A stretch of 64,000 bases of DNA from Vibrio japonicus (GCF_024582835.1 NZ_CP102096.1:2232001-2296000), one strand, 5' to 3'. Shown: positions 10,029-19,811, counted from the first letter of the stretch. Program-made: numbers and translations. Notes: a model not told the origin generated them from the letters alone.

Positions 10029-10060
10029 GTTGATGTTATTTTCACATGGAGTTAAACAAC

Positions 10061-11203
10061 ATGGCTCAAGCTTACGAATCGATTCCCAGCCGACTACTAG
10101 CCATAGACGAAAGCCTAACCCAACTGGTTAGTGACATTGATATTCTCAGCAGCGTAAACCCCATCAATTACGCACACGAGAGAGAACGGTTCATGAGCAA
10201 CAAATATTCTCAGGAGCCCAAGTTTGAGTACCAAAAATCACCACTTGATACTCATCAGTCCAAGCGTCGTTTGTACGAGTTACCTTTAGAAGAGATCGAA
10301 GATACTCAGCTGCAAAAGCTTTACGTCGATGTCATCCAGTCCTATGCGGACAAACTCGATCAGGTAGATACAATCGGTACCCAAGACTTTTTGTATAACT
10401 CGCTGCGCTATTACGGTGAGCCAAGTGCAAAAGACATTGCCAACGCGCATTTCATTTTGCACTTGCCGACAGAAGAAATCAGTAAACCAGACCAAGACAG
10501 CCATTCTATTGCGCAATTCATGAATCGCTTTGCCCAGAAAAATGGCTATGAGTGTGAAATACAGGTGCTTGATGGGATGCTGGCCAACGCCCTCGTATCG
10601 GGTATCAAAGTGAGAATAAACAAGGCAGCACACATCACCACAGATGAGCTCGAAGCGCTCGCACATCACGAAATGGGCGTGCACCTGCTCACGACATTGA
10701 ATGGACGTCGCCAGCCACTTAACGTTCTAAGTTTAGGTTGCCCAGCTAATACCAATACTCAGGAAGGATTAGCAATTTTATGTGAATACCTTTCTGGGCA
10801 CTTTAGTATCAAACGGCTACGTACATTAGCGCTGCGTGTGCTTGCGGTTGAATCTATGATCAAAGACAGGGACTTCCGCCAGACCTTCAGGTTATTGAAA
10901 GAGCAATACCACACTTCTGATGTCCAAGCTTTCACAATAACTTCTCGTGTTTATCGTGGCGGTGGCTTTACTAAAGATTATTTGTATCTGCGTGGCTTTC
11001 GAGAAGTGCTCAACGCCTACGATCAATTAGGAGAAGATTTCAATTTGCTGCTATGTGGAAAAACGGAACTGAAATACTTTGATATGATTCGCTCACTCGT
11101 TAACAAAGGCATCTTTGCTCGACCAGATTTGATTAGCCCGGCGCTCGCGAAGCCTCAACAAACGAACCCAATCCACCGTTACATTGTCAGCGCGCTAAAA
11201 TAA
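10061..11203 (+). CDS. QEGLA-motif (DUF1704) putative zinc metallopeptidase
   Basis: A 380-residue soluble protein of the DUF1704 family, often named flavohemoglobin expression-modulating QEGLA motif protein. It shows a zinc-type motif HEMGVH (HExxxH) in AHHEMGVHLLTTLNGR and the name-giving TQEGLAILCEYLSG about 40 residues later. Known relatives include the eukaryotic MATCAP tubulin carboxypeptidases, so a tyrosine-carboxypeptidase-like activity is possible; the bacterial substrate is unknown. The start at 10061 is preferred over ATG 10046 because GGAG (10048-10051) overlaps the earlier ATG and is nine bases from the later one. It is a lone gene between two terminators. Confidence 0.8.
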   Translation: MAQAYESIPSRLLAIDESLTQLVSDIDILSSVNPINYAHERERFMSNKYSQEPKFEYQKSPLDTHQSKRRLYELPLEEIEDTQLQKLYVDVIQSYADKLDQVDTIGTQDFLYNSLRYYGEPSAKDIANAHFILHLPTEEISKPDQDSHSIAQFMNRFAQKNGYECEIQVLDGMLANALVSGIKVRINKAAHITTDELEALAHHEMGVHLLTTLNGRRQPLNVLSLGCPANTNTQEGLAILCEYLSGHFSIKRLRTLALRVLAVESMIKDRDFRQTFRLLKEQYHTSDVQAFTITSRVYRGGGFTKDYLYLRGFREVLNAYDQLGEDFNLLLCGKTELKYFDMIRSLVNKGIFARPDLISPALAKPQQTNPIHRYIVSALK

Positions 11204-11215
11204 TCACTCAAAAAT

Positions 11216-11239
11216 AAAAAGCTCCCTACGGAGCTTTTT
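11216..11239 (+). terminator. Bidirectional terminator between the QEGLA gene and thyA
   Basis: Stem AAAAAGCTCC / GGAGCTTTTT with loop CTAC, A-rich on one side and T-rich on the other. It serves both converging genes. Confidence 0.85.
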
Positions 11240-11262
11240 ATATAGTTATGTGGGTAAACCGA

Positions 11263-12114
11263 CTACACCGAAAATGGGTAGCGGATCGGGTCGTGATGTT
11301 CATACCCTTCAACCCAAAAGTCATCTAAGGTGACCCAAGTTTCCAGGTCTTCAAGAGATTTGATTTCAGGGTTCATGTGGAAAGTTGGCGACTTAAGCGG
11401 TTCACGTTTAAGCTGCACATCACGCATGAGTTCTAACTGATCTTCATAGATGTGCGCGTTAACAATCTTGTGGTACGCCTGCCCCGGCTTTTTACCAGTA
11501 ATCTGCGCCATAATGGCTAGAAACACATATACCTGAACCATGTTGAAGTTCAGCCCAAGCGGGACATCACAAGAGCGCTGAGTACTGTTGAGGTACAGAG
11601 TGTCACCCAATAGCGAGAAGTGGTGGCTGTACATACAAGGACGCAGACACCCCATGTGGAATTCACCCGGGTTGTAGAAGTTCAGGATTTCACCACGGTC
11701 GTCGACACCGCGAGTCAGATCATCCACAATCTTTCTCAGCTGATCGATATGACCACCATCCGGCTTTGCCCATGCGCGGCCCTGTACGCCATACACGCGG
11801 CCCATATCATCTTCACCTTTACGATACGGGTTATTCAACCAAGACTCATTGAGGTTTGCGTTTGCATCCCATGTTTTAGTCCCTAGCTTACGAAAATCTT
11901 CCGCATTATCGTAACCACGAATGTAACCCAGCAACTCTGCTACCGCCGCTTTCCAAAAGCTCTTTCGCGTCGTCACCAAAGGAAATTGATTATTGCTAAC
12001 ATCGTACGTTAGATCCGCATTGATAACCGTTAGGCAACGTTTGCCTGTACGTTCGTTCTCAACCCATTCACCTTGGTCAACGATACGCTGACAAAGATCT
12101 AAATACTGTTTCAC
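11263..12114 (-). CDS. thyA: Thymidylate synthase (long 283-residue form)
   Basis: Makes dTMP from dUMP with methylene-tetrahydrofolate. The conserved [12 protein letters not shown] (phosphate-binding arginine and the Asn that selects dUMP) and the C-terminal PIRYPFSV are clear. The catalytic cysteine is in [10 protein letters not shown]; most ThyA proteins have PCH there. At 283 residues it is longer than the 264-residue E. coli enzyme. It starts ten bases after the lgt stop, so it is co-transcribed with lgt as in E. coli. Function is secure; the subfamily is divergent. Confidence 0.93.
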   Translation of the reverse strand: MKQYLDLCQRIVDQGEWVENERTGKRCLTVINADLTYDVSNNQFPLVTTRKSFWKAAVAELLGYIRGYDNAEDFRKLGTKTWDANANLNESWLNNPYRKGEDDMGRVYGVQGRAWAKPDGGHIDQLRKIVDDLTRGVDDRGEILNFYNPGEFHMGCLRPCMYSHHFSLLGDTLYLNSTQRSCDVPLGLNFNMVQVYVFLAIMAQITGKKPGQAYHKIVNAHIYEDQLELMRDVQLKREPLKSPTFHMNPEIKSLEDLETWVTLDDFWVEGYEHHDPIRYPFSV

Positions 12115-12123
12115 ACCAATTCC

Positions 12124-12945
12124 TTACTTCGTCTGTTGTGGTAATTCATCTTTGTAGTGACCACGTTTGTAAGCCCAAACCATCATCAGAATACCGATGA
12201 TCACCATAGGTAATGACAATATTTGTCCCATGGAGATAAGGCCGCCAAACAAGCCTAAATGCGCATCGGGTTCGCGCACGTATTCTACAAGGAAGCGGAA
12301 TGTACCATATCCAGCCAAAAATAGCCCTGAGACACTGCCTAATGGACGCGGTTTTTTAATAAACCAGTTCAGAATAAAGAACAATACAACACCCTCTAGC
12401 AGCATTTCATACAGCTGCGATGGATGACGAGGAAGCGGCCCACCATTCGGGAATACAAATGCCCAAGGCACATCAGTCACGCGTCCCCACAACTCACTGT
12501 TCATGAAGTTACCGAGGCGACCGACACCCAAACCAAACGGAACCAGCGGAGCAATAAAATCTGCTACACCAAAGAAAGTGCGACCGTTCTTCTTCGCGTA
12601 CCAGAACATCGCTGTGATTACGCCTAATAGACCACCATGGAACGACATTCCCCCAGTCCAGACTTTAAACAAATACAGTGGGTCTTGCAGGAAAAGGTCA
12701 AAATTGTAAAACAGTACGTAGCCAACACGGCCACCAACCACTACACCTAAAAACCCAGCAAACAATAAATCTGATACTTGGTCACGAGTCCAGCCACTAT
12801 TAGGCTTATCTGCTCGGCGATTCGCCAACCAAAGCGCGAAGGCAAAGCCGACCAAATACATTAAGCCGTACCAACGGATCGACAACGGCCCAATAGAGAT
12901 CAACACAGGATCTATATTAGGAAAATCAAGGTATCCCTGAGACAT
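12124..12945 (-). CDS. lgt: Prolipoprotein diacylglyceryl transferase
   Basis: Inner-membrane enzyme that attaches diacylglycerol to the lipobox cysteine, the first step of lipoprotein maturation. The 273 residues are multi-pass. Motifs seen: [12 protein letters not shown] with the essential histidine, and [14 protein letters not shown], the Lgt signature. Another is [12 protein letters not shown]. It lies in the conserved run rppH-ptsP-(TSUP)-lgt-thyA, with the TSUP gene inserted compared with E. coli. Confidence 0.96.
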   Translation of the reverse strand: MSQGYLDFPNIDPVLISIGPLSIRWYGLMYLVGFAFALWLANRRADKPNSGWTRDQVSDLLFAGFLGVVVGGRVGYVLFYNFDLFLQDPLYLFKVWTGGMSFHGGLLGVITAMFWYAKKNGRTFFGVADFIAPLVPFGLGVGRLGNFMNSELWGRVTDVPWAFVFPNGGPLPRHPSQLYEMLLEGVVLFFILNWFIKKPRPLGSVSGLFLAGYGTFRFLVEYVREPDAHLGLFGGLISMGQILSLPMVIIGILMMVWAYKRGHYKDELPQQTK

Positions 12946-12999
12946 AGGATTAATACTCTTTTGAAGTTCAAAAATTACGGAGATAGAGATGAGAGTGCG

Positions 13000-13791
13000 T
13001 CAAAGTAACATAGTTCCGGCCACAAACATCAAAAATAATGCAAAGATTTTTTTGAGCCTAACGGTAGGCATTGTGGTCGCCAATTTGGCTCCAATTCGAG
13101 TGGTTAGCATTGACGTAGAGGTAATAGCCACCAAAGCTGGCAAATAAACGTAACCGATACTGTAGTCTGGCAACGCCTCTGCTTGGTAGCCATTTAGGAT
13201 AAAACCAATCATGCCAGATAAAGCAATAAAACAGCCACACACAGACGAAGAGCCCACTGCGCGTCGCATTTCAATACCGTGGCGGCTTAAAAATGGTACC
13301 GAAAGTGAGCCCCCACCAATGCCAGCTAAGCTGGAAACCATACCAATACCCGTTCCGATCGCCATTGTTGCGCCACTTCCAGGCATTGCGCGTTCTGTTT
13401 TGCTTTTGATGGACAGCAACATTTGGATCGCCAGTAACAACACGATCACGCCAAAAACTTTAGGCAAATATTGAGACGGTATCCAATCAGCGACATTCGC
13501 GCCAAGAAAGCCACCAATGACAACTCCTGGCATCAGCCATTTCACGACAAAAACGTCGACATTTCCCAACTTAAAGTGATTTAACGCTGATGAACCGGAG
13601 GTGACGATAATTGAGGCTAAAGAGGTCGCCAATGCGAGTTGCATGCTAATTTCAGGATCAACACTTGCCATCGGAAGCAGTAACACCAAAGCTGGTACAA
13701 CAATTAACCCCCCTCCTATGCCAAGTAGACCAGCCATAATACCCACAACGCCACCCAACATAAGTAGCAAAATCAAAAATTCTATGTTCAC
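13000..13791 (-). CDS. TSUP-family (TauE/SafE-like) membrane permease
   Basis: A 263-residue protein with about eight hydrophobic segments. The two glycine-rich repeats of the TauE/SafE family are visible: GLLGIGGGLIVVPALVLL near residue 22 and SSLAGIGGGSLSVPFL near residue 155. The family exports or imports small organic sulfur compounds and organic anions; the substrate here cannot be told. It is eight bases downstream of ptsP and 54 bp upstream of lgt, so it is probably in the same transcript. E. coli lacks a gene at this place. Confidence 0.85.
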   Translation of the reverse strand: MNIEFLILLLMLGGVVGIMAGLLGIGGGLIVVPALVLLLPMASVDPEISMQLALATSLASIIVTSGSSALNHFKLGNVDVFVVKWLMPGVVIGGFLGANVADWIPSQYLPKVFGVIVLLLAIQMLLSIKSKTERAMPGSGATMAIGTGIGMVSSLAGIGGGSLSVPFLSRHGIEMRRAVGSSSVCGCFIALSGMIGFILNGYQAEALPDYSIGYVYLPALVAITSTSMLTTRIGAKLATTMPTVRLKKIFALFLMFVAGTMLL

Positions 13792-13799
13792 TCGTCTTC

Positions 13800-16046
13800 C
13801 TATCGTTTACCTGCGCGAATAAAACCTGAGAACCCTTTTTTCTCAAAGAATGCTCGCATCATATTATAAATATCATTGCCATAGGGCTGCATAAGCGCTT
13901 TATCTGCAAGATCCTTAAGCTCAGTGCTATCAACATGACGTAGCAGATATTTCACCTTCGCTACGTTAGATGTGTTCATACTTAAACTTCTGTACCCCAA
14001 ACCGACCATCAGCATCGCACCAATCGGCTCACCCGCTAACTCTCCGCAAATACAAACAGGGAGCTTCAAGCGCTCGCACATTTTTTGAATATGGTCGAGC
14101 GCCATAATTACGGCAGGATGCATCGACTCGTAAACATCCGATACTCGAGAATTGTTCCGGTCCACGGCTAGTAAATACTGAGTCAGGTCGTTAGTACCTA
14201 TTGAGACGAAGTCGACTTTGTCGGCGATGAGTGGCAAAAGATAAATCATGGACGGAACTTCAATCATTACACCAAGCTCAGGCATTGTGATACGTTCGTC
14301 AATCTCTCGCACTTCTTGATACGCGCGCTCAATTAGAGCAATGGCGTCATCCAATTCCTGTGCCCCAGACACCATGGGTAAAAGAATGCTTAAATTCTGG
14401 CTTTCCGCACTCGCACGCATCATCGCACGAATTTGCATCAAGAATATGTCAGGATGATCGAGTGTAAATCGAATACCACGCCAGCCTAGGAACGGATTGT
14501 CTTCGTCAATGGGTAAGTAAGGCAGTGCTTTATCACCACCGACATCCAACGTACGCATTACAACGCGTTTGTTTGGATAAGTATTAAGAACCGTTTGGTA
14601 CTGCTGAGTTTGCTCTTCTTCTGAAGGAAAACGGTGATGAAGCAAGAAGGAAATTTCTGTTCGATAGAGCCCAACACCATCTACGCCTTGGTTTTCCGCA
14701 ATATTGGTATCGGCACTCAAACCGGCATTGAGCATAATTTCAATGCGCTGATCATCTTTGGTGCAAGCGGGTTCGAGTATGCGCTGGTTCACCATTGTGG
14801 ACAATTCACGCTCTTCATTAACAAGCGCTTTGTATTCTTTCAGAAGTTGTCGGCTTGGAGTAACTAAAATTTTTCCACTATAGCCATCAACAATTCCCTG
14901 CTTACCACTGATGGTTTTCAGATTGATACCAGCCGCCATTACAGCAGGAATGCCTAACGCGCGAGATAAAATAGCAGCGTGGGAGTTTGCAGCCCCTTCT
15001 GTCGAAACAACGGCTAACAGCTTATCTTTTGGTATCGTAGCGAGTGTGGTAGCGGTCAACTCACGTACCACCAATATAATCGGCTCATCCAAGATGGGTT
15101 GATCTTGCTCTGTATTGTGCAAGAAATACAATAACCTATGCCCAAGCTCACGGATATCTTGTGCTCTTTCGCGTAGATACACGTCCGACATTCGGGCAAA
15201 ACGGTTTGAGTAACTTTCAACAATTTGCCGCAATGCCCAATCCGCTCGATCGCCTTTTTGGATCTGCAATTTGAGGTCTTTACGCAGCATTGGGTCATTA
15301 AGTAAGTGGGTAAACAGATCAAAAATAGCCAGTGCATCTTTGTTAATTTCACTGTCTAATTTCTTTCGCATCCGCTTAAAATCATTGAGAGCAGCTTCAA
15401 TCGCGAGCAGTAAAAGCTCTTGCTCACGATCAATATCTAATGTTGATGCGGGACAGACTTCTGATAGCTCTGGCTGAGTGTCGTCGAGCCAAAACTCACC
15501 AATCGCAACACCTGGAGAGGCGGGTATACCCAAGATAGCTTGTTGTTTTTTCTCTAAGCGCCATGATCCTTGTGTTTGAGCATGGGCAATGATCACAGCA
15601 AGCTGAGCAGCCAATGTCACCAAAAAGGATTCTTCCATTTCATCGAACTGACGAGGCTGTTTTTGCTGAACAACGAGCACACCTAATACTTGCTTGCGGT
15701 AAATAATCGGCGTTCCGAGAAAGCTTTGGTAAATCTCTTCACCAAGTTCTGAAAAGTATTTGAAGTTTGGATGCTTAGAGGCTTGTGCAAGGTTAAGAGG
15801 TTCAGCACTTCGTTTGACTAAACCCACTAACCCTTCATTAAATCGGATATGTATTTTATCGCCTTTGAAGCGCAGCCCTTGCGTTGCCATGAGTTCAAGG
15901 CGCTGCATCTCTTCATTGGCCAAATAGACAGTACAACATTCAGTACTCATCGCACTGCATGTTTGCTTAACAAAAATATCTAAAGCTTGATGAACATCTT
16001 CAACCTTAGATACTTGTTCAACTATTTCCCTTAGTTGAGAAAGCAT
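13800..16046 (-). CDS. ptsP: Phosphoenolpyruvate-protein phosphotransferase, nitrogen PTS (EI-Ntr)
   Basis: First enzyme of the regulatory nitrogen phosphotransfer chain PtsP-PtsO-PtsN. The 748 residues begin with a GAF domain (about 1-150). The PTS enzyme I linker and the phospho-histidine domain follow, with the active site in EGAANSHAAILSRALGIP near residue 355. The PEP-binding barrel shows GVGLYRTEISFLL, GWRGIRFTL and ICGELAG. The start is 2 bp after rppH ends, so translation is probably coupled. Confidence 0.96.
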   Translation of the reverse strand: MLSQLREIVEQVSKVEDVHQALDIFVKQTCSAMSTECCTVYLANEEMQRLELMATQGLRFKGDKIHIRFNEGLVGLVKRSAEPLNLAQASKHPNFKYFSELGEEIYQSFLGTPIIYRKQVLGVLVVQQKQPRQFDEMEESFLVTLAAQLAVIIAHAQTQGSWRLEKKQQAILGIPASPGVAIGEFWLDDTQPELSEVCPASTLDIDREQELLLLAIEAALNDFKRMRKKLDSEINKDALAIFDLFTHLLNDPMLRKDLKLQIQKGDRADWALRQIVESYSNRFARMSDVYLRERAQDIRELGHRLLYFLHNTEQDQPILDEPIILVVRELTATTLATIPKDKLLAVVSTEGAANSHAAILSRALGIPAVMAAGINLKTISGKQGIVDGYSGKILVTPSRQLLKEYKALVNEERELSTMVNQRILEPACTKDDQRIEIMLNAGLSADTNIAENQGVDGVGLYRTEISFLLHHRFPSEEEQTQQYQTVLNTYPNKRVVMRTLDVGGDKALPYLPIDEDNPFLGWRGIRFTLDHPDIFLMQIRAMMRASAESQNLSILLPMVSGAQELDDAIALIERAYQEVREIDERITMPELGVMIEVPSMIYLLPLIADKVDFVSIGTNDLTQYLLAVDRNNSRVSDVYESMHPAVIMALDHIQKMCERLKLPVCICGELAGEPIGAMLMVGLGYRSLSMNTSNVAKVKYLLRHVDSTELKDLADKALMQPYGNDIYNMMRAFFEKKGFSGFIRAGKR

Positions 16047-16048
16047 GT

Positions 16049-16567
16049 CTATCCTCTTTTGTGTTTGCGCTTATTCTTCACTTTGCGTTCTTTAAATGGC
16101 ATCGCCATCGAAGCAAATTCCTTCATTGCACGACGATATACATCACGCTTAAAAGATACCACTTGTCGTACTGGATACCAGTAACTGACCCAACGCCAAC
16201 CATCGAACTCAGGGGAGCTACCACGTAGCATATTGATTTTAGACTCATCACAATCTAAACGCAGTAGAAACCATTTCTGTTTTTGACCGATACAAACAGG
16301 TTTAGAGTCCCAGCGAACAAGACGTTTGGGTAATTTGTACCTTAACCAATGACGACTTGTTGCAACGATTCTCACATCATCCTTTGTAAGACCAACCTCT
16401 TCATATAACTCTCGATACATTGCTTCTTCGGGAGTTTCACCTTCATCAATCCCCCCTTGGGGAAATTGCCACGAATGTTGTCCGTATCGCTTAGCCCAGA
16501 AGACCTGACCATGGTTGTTACAGATTACAATACCCACATTTAAGCGGTAACCATCGCCATCTATCAC
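16049..16567 (-). CDS. rppH: RNA pyrophosphohydrolase RppH (NudH)
   Basis: Removes pyrophosphate from the 5' end of mRNAs and so triggers RNase E decay. The 172 residues include an intact Nudix box, [20 protein letters not shown] followed by [14 protein letters not shown] and [18 protein letters not shown] are RppH-specific. I take GTG 16567 as the start ([14 protein letters not shown] aligns with the E. coli N-terminus, and AGAGG lies upstream) instead of the ATG 21 codons earlier. First gene of the operon rppH-ptsP-TSUP-lgt-thyA. Confidence 0.95.
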   Translation of the reverse strand: MIDGDGYRLNVGIVICNNHGQVFWAKRYGQHSWQFPQGGIDEGETPEEAMYRELYEEVGLTKDDVRIVATSRHWLRYKLPKRLVRWDSKPVCIGQKQKWFLLRLDCDESKINMLRGSSPEFDGWRWVSYWYPVRQVVSFKRDVYRRAMKEFASMAMPFKERKVKNKRKHKRG

Positions 16568-16603
16568 TGGCCAACCTCTAATAAAATCTTTATTTACAGT
16601 GAT

Positions 16604-17084
16604 TTTTCCACATATCCCCAATAGGAGCAAACTTACTAATGTGATGGAACCAGAAAATATCGCTCAACCCGCTCGAATTGGATAAGTTTCCATCAAAGCA
16701 TAGGTTATGCACATCAACATGAGACACAGGCCACATTTATTCACCTTTTCTGTGTATAACTATGTGAAGAATTAGAGAGCAAGCGATTACGTCTCGATCG
16801 ATGTGCCACCTAACTCAACTAACAAAAATGAAACGAAAAATAAAAAACACAATATAAACAACACCATAAAAAGAAATCACTTAAAAACCTTAAGTGAAAA
16901 TTATACTCTTAAAAAAAGCCAACTCAGATCGGTCAAAGATCAACCAGCAATGTACTTACCCACAAATCAGCTATCAAAATCCTATCTAGTTTGAATAATT
17001 CAAGCGGAGATTACCATCAGAAACACTGTTAATTCATACATGTTCACTTATTTGATACTATTTTTCACCACACCCTGTGGATAA
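16604..17084. other. Cluster of four DnaA boxes between rppH and mutH (DARS2-like candidate)
   Basis: In a 623-bp gene-free region four 9-mers match TTWTNCACA exactly: TTTTCCACA (16604-16612, +), TTATGCACA (16705-16713, +), TTATACACA (16751-16759, -) and the strong box TTATCCACA (17076-17084, -). By base composition alone about 0.03 would be expected. A near-consensus IHF site, TATCAAAATCCTA, is at 16972-16984. The A-rich middle (16800-16990) has no credible gene. In E. coli the DnaA-reactivating element DARS2 lies beside mutH, hence the suggestion. Function here is inferred. Confidence 0.55.
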
Positions 17085-17190
17085 CCAATGAAAGACGATC
17101 CTTTCCTCAAAATGATCAAAGTTCATTCAACCAAAAACAGAGAGATTTCCGCTACAATAGGCGCTGACGATGTTGAGTATAAAGATCATT

Positions 17191-17856
17191 ATGAAAGCAG
17201 AGCCAAAGTCCGAAGCAGAACTCATTGAACGCGCGCAACATATTGCCGGGGTGACGTTCGAAGAACTTGCCAAAGAAGCGGGAATACCTGTCCCGCCAGA
17301 TTTACGAAGGGATAAAGGCTGGGTCGGTCAACTTCTAGAGTGGCACTTGGGAGCAAGCGCCGGAAGTAAACCACAACAAGATTTTGAGCAACTGGGTATC
17401 GAGTTAAAAACCATTCCGATTAGCTACACAGGAAAGCCTCTTGAAACGACCTTTGTCTGCGTTGCACCACTTATAGGTGTTCACGGATTGACATGGGAGA
17501 CCAGCCATGTGCGAAACAAACTCTCTCGAGTACTGTGGATTCCAGTTGAAGGTGAACGCGAAATTCCCCTGGCAGAGCGACGTGTTGGTTCGCCTCTTAT
17601 TTGGTCACCGACCGAAGAAGAGGAAATGCAACTCAAAACGGATTGGGAAGAACTCATGGAAATGATTGTCATCGGGCAAGTAGAGCAAATTACCGCACGT
17701 CACGGTGAAGTCCTGCAACTGAGACCAAAAGCTGCAAACAGTCGAGCCTTAACAGAAGCGTACGGCGCGAGCGGAAAACCGATAAAAACACTGCCTCGTG
17801 GTTTTTATTTGCGTACTCAGTTTACCGCTAAGATATTGCAACAAAACTTTGCCTAG
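17191..17856 (+). CDS. mutH: DNA mismatch repair endonuclease MutH
   Basis: Sequence-specific endonuclease that nicks the unmethylated strand at hemimethylated GATC sites after MutS-MutL activation. The 221 residues carry the catalytic D-E-K triad in [15 protein letters not shown] and the segment [15 protein letters not shown] choose ATG 17191 ([16 protein letters not shown]) rather than ATG 17170, because the family begins here; neither start has a strong ribosome site. A -10-like TACAAT is at 17152-17157. Its stop codon overlaps that of the convergent DUF6482 gene. Confidence 0.95.
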   Translation: MKAEPKSEAELIERAQHIAGVTFEELAKEAGIPVPPDLRRDKGWVGQLLEWHLGASAGSKPQQDFEQLGIELKTIPISYTGKPLETTFVCVAPLIGVHGLTWETSHVRNKLSRVLWIPVEGEREIPLAERRVGSPLIWSPTEEEEMQLKTDWEELMEMIVIGQVEQITARHGEVLQLRPKAANSRALTEAYGASGKPIKTLPRGFYLRTQFTAKILQQNFA

Positions 17857-18161
17857 TGCATGAGTGAAAGCTCTACATCTTGATACAGAGGACCGTCGCC
17901 CGCACCACACTCATCATAAGCGTTATGCAGTCTTAAATACGCACGCTCTACTCCCAATCGAGCCAGTTCTTCTTTGACCTGTTCAAGTGAATCATAATGA
18001 ATTGGCTCATCATCCACCTTAATGGGTTCAAGTTTATGCTTGTACTCAACTGCCAGTAAATACTGGGACAAATCAGAGCATCCAATAACAAATATTTTCG
18101 GAGAGTGGGAACTGCCTTTGTGATGGGCGTGCATCCACTTATCCAATTGCGTCATCTTCAT
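17853..18161 (-). CDS. DUF6482 family protein
   Basis: A 102-residue soluble protein without recognisable catalytic motif; I place it in DUF6482 from its overall pattern ([35 protein letters not shown]). No membrane segment or signal peptide. ATG 18161 has a very good ribosome site, GGAGGTGA. It ends convergently with mutH: the two stop codons share the palindrome CTAG (17853-17856). Function unknown. Confidence 0.75.
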   Translation of the reverse strand: MKMTQLDKWMHAHHKGSSHSPKIFVIGCSDLSQYLLAVEYKHKLEPIKVDDEPIHYDSLEQVKEELARLGVERAYLRLHNAYDECGAGDGPLYQDVELSLMH

Positions 18162-18289
18162 AGCTCACCTCCATCTGGTAATTCTAGTCAATAGCGCAAA
18201 AATTGCGAAAATTGTCGACTGCCCCCATTTTTCTGAACCTTGAATACCCTATATTGAAGTGATTATACTCAAAAGAACAAGGAAGGTTT

Positions 18290-19324
18290 ATGCAATACAA
18301 TAAGTTACCGCACTCTACATTAGAGGTGAGTAAAATCTGCCTTGGCACAATGACATTTGGTGAACAGAACACACAACAAGAAGCTTTTGAGCAGCTAGAC
18401 TACGCCGTTGAACGTGGCGTCAACTTTATCGACACTGCCGAGATGTACCCAGTCCCTCCGAAAGAGAAAACGCAAGGGCTAACGGAAGAGTACATTGGAA
18501 ATTGGTTGAAGCATTCAGGGAAGCGCGAGAAAGTCGTCATTGCGACTAAAGTGTCAGGGCCTCGTAATGTACCGTATATTCGCGACAATATGAGCCTTGA
18601 TCGACGCAACATCCACCTTGCTATTGATGATAGCCTTAAGCGCCTTCAGACTGACTATGTCGATCTCTATCAAATTCACTGGCCGCAAAGGCAAACCAAC
18701 TGCTTTGGTCAGCTGAACTATCCATTCCCTGATACGCAAGAAGAAGTCACATTAATCGAAACGCTAGACGCGCTGGCAGATTTAATCAAAGCTGGGAAGG
18801 TTCGATATATTGGCGTATCAAATGACACACCTTGGGGAGTCATGAGTCTGCTTCGTCTAGCTGAGAAACATGAGTTACCAAGAATCGTATCCATCCAAAA
18901 CCCATACAATTTATTAAACCGAAGCTTTGAGGTTGGCCTGTCGGAGATCAGCCATTATGAAGGCGTCCAACTATTGGCATACTCTCCACTCGCATTTGGT
19001 TGTTTAAGCGGAAAGTACTTAGGTGGAGAAAAACCGGCAGGAGCAAGATGCACGTTGTTTGAACGATTCGTACGTTACTTTACTCCTCAAGGAATAAAGG
19101 CGACCGAAGCCTATGTGAATCTGGCTAGAGAGCACGGTTTAGATCCAGCCCAAATGGCATTGGCATTTGTTAACCAAAGACCTTTTGTCGCCTCCAACAT
19201 CATTGGTGCGACAAACTTAGACCAACTTAAATCCAATATTGATAGTTTAGATGTCGTATTAACAGATGAATTGCTTCAGGGGATACAAGAAATTGGGACG
19301 ACTTACTCCAACCCTTGTCCTTAA
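18290..19324 (+). CDS. tas: NADP(H)-dependent aldo-keto reductase, Tas type
   Basis: Cytoplasmic (beta/alpha)8 oxidoreductase. The 344 residues match E. coli Tas in length. MQYNKLPHSTLEVSKICLGT and NFIDTAEMYPVPPKEKTQG include the catalytic Asp and Tyr of the AKR family. IATKVSGPRN and DYVDLYQIHWPQR carry the catalytic Lys and His. Start ATG 18290 has AAGGAAGG upstream. In E. coli tas is also near mutH. The physiological substrate of Tas is not known. Confidence 0.92.
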   Translation: MQYNKLPHSTLEVSKICLGTMTFGEQNTQQEAFEQLDYAVERGVNFIDTAEMYPVPPKEKTQGLTEEYIGNWLKHSGKREKVVIATKVSGPRNVPYIRDNMSLDRRNIHLAIDDSLKRLQTDYVDLYQIHWPQRQTNCFGQLNYPFPDTQEEVTLIETLDALADLIKAGKVRYIGVSNDTPWGVMSLLRLAEKHELPRIVSIQNPYNLLNRSFEVGLSEISHYEGVQLLAYSPLAFGCLSGKYLGGEKPAGARCTLFERFVRYFTPQGIKATEAYVNLAREHGLDPAQMALAFVNQRPFVASNIIGATNLDQLKSNIDSLDVVLTDELLQGIQEIGTTYSNPCP

Positions 19325-19372
19325 AGTGATGGATAGCCAGCCTCACTCATTGTGAGACCGGCACAAATATTC

Positions 19373-19400
19373 GGGGCTGGTGAAGCAAACCAGCCCCTTT
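19373..19400 (+). terminator. Terminator of tas
   Basis: Perfect 9-bp G+C-rich stem GGGGCTGGT / ACCAGCCCC followed by TTTC. The T-run is short. Confidence 0.65.
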
Positions 19401-19403
19401 CTA

Positions 19404-19655
19404 TTACGTCGGTATTCGCATACTAAGCACTCGACGAAGATGACGAATACGGCGTTCAACGGTGACATTCTCAGGCTCGCTAGTCCCTACTTGGCGACCA
19501 TCTAAATCTAAACCTATGTCTTTAAGCAAGTGTTTGTTGTGCCAAGGAATATCAAAAGAGCTACGTCTTAATTTACGTTTCCACGCACGCTCTTCACGAC
19601 GAAGATCCGCTTTAATCAATACTGTGGCTAATTTTAGATATAAAGAATGGTTCAT
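19404..19655 (-). CDS. DUF1127 family small basic protein
   Basis: An 83-residue arginine-rich protein. The segment SSFDIPWHNKHLLKDIGLDL resembles the DUF1127 (YjiS-like) core, in which a short helix leads into a conserved LxDIGL. Some DUF1127 proteins bind RNA or small RNAs in alpha-proteobacteria; nothing specific is known to me for this one. The start is ATG 19655, with GGAG seven bases upstream, not the earlier in-frame ATGs. A 26-codon ORF with a perfect ribosome site lies 156 bp upstream on the same strand. Confidence 0.7.
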   Translation of the reverse strand: MNHSLYLKLATVLIKADLRREERAWKRKLRRSSFDIPWHNKHLLKDIGLDLDGRQVGTSEPENVTVERRIRHLRRVLSMRIPT

Positions 19656-19811
19656 GATATTTCTCCAGATATAGTAAGGCTGGGAAAAGATCAACGAATC
19701 CATGAAATATAGATGTACCAATAATTCGCTGCTTTTCCGCAGCCAATTAAAAAATAATGGATACGGATTAATTACATTGCTTGATTAGATTTATGATCTG
19801 ACAAAACATAC

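Noticed and set aside
10046..10060. Start of the QEGLA protein at ATG 10046
   Set aside because: The Shine-Dalgarno for ATG 10061 overlaps this ATG and there is none properly spaced for it.
16803..16994. 63-codon ORF between rppH and mutH
   Set aside because: Low-complexity Asn/Lys-rich product from an A-rich tract, no ribosome site, and it lies within the DnaA-box region.
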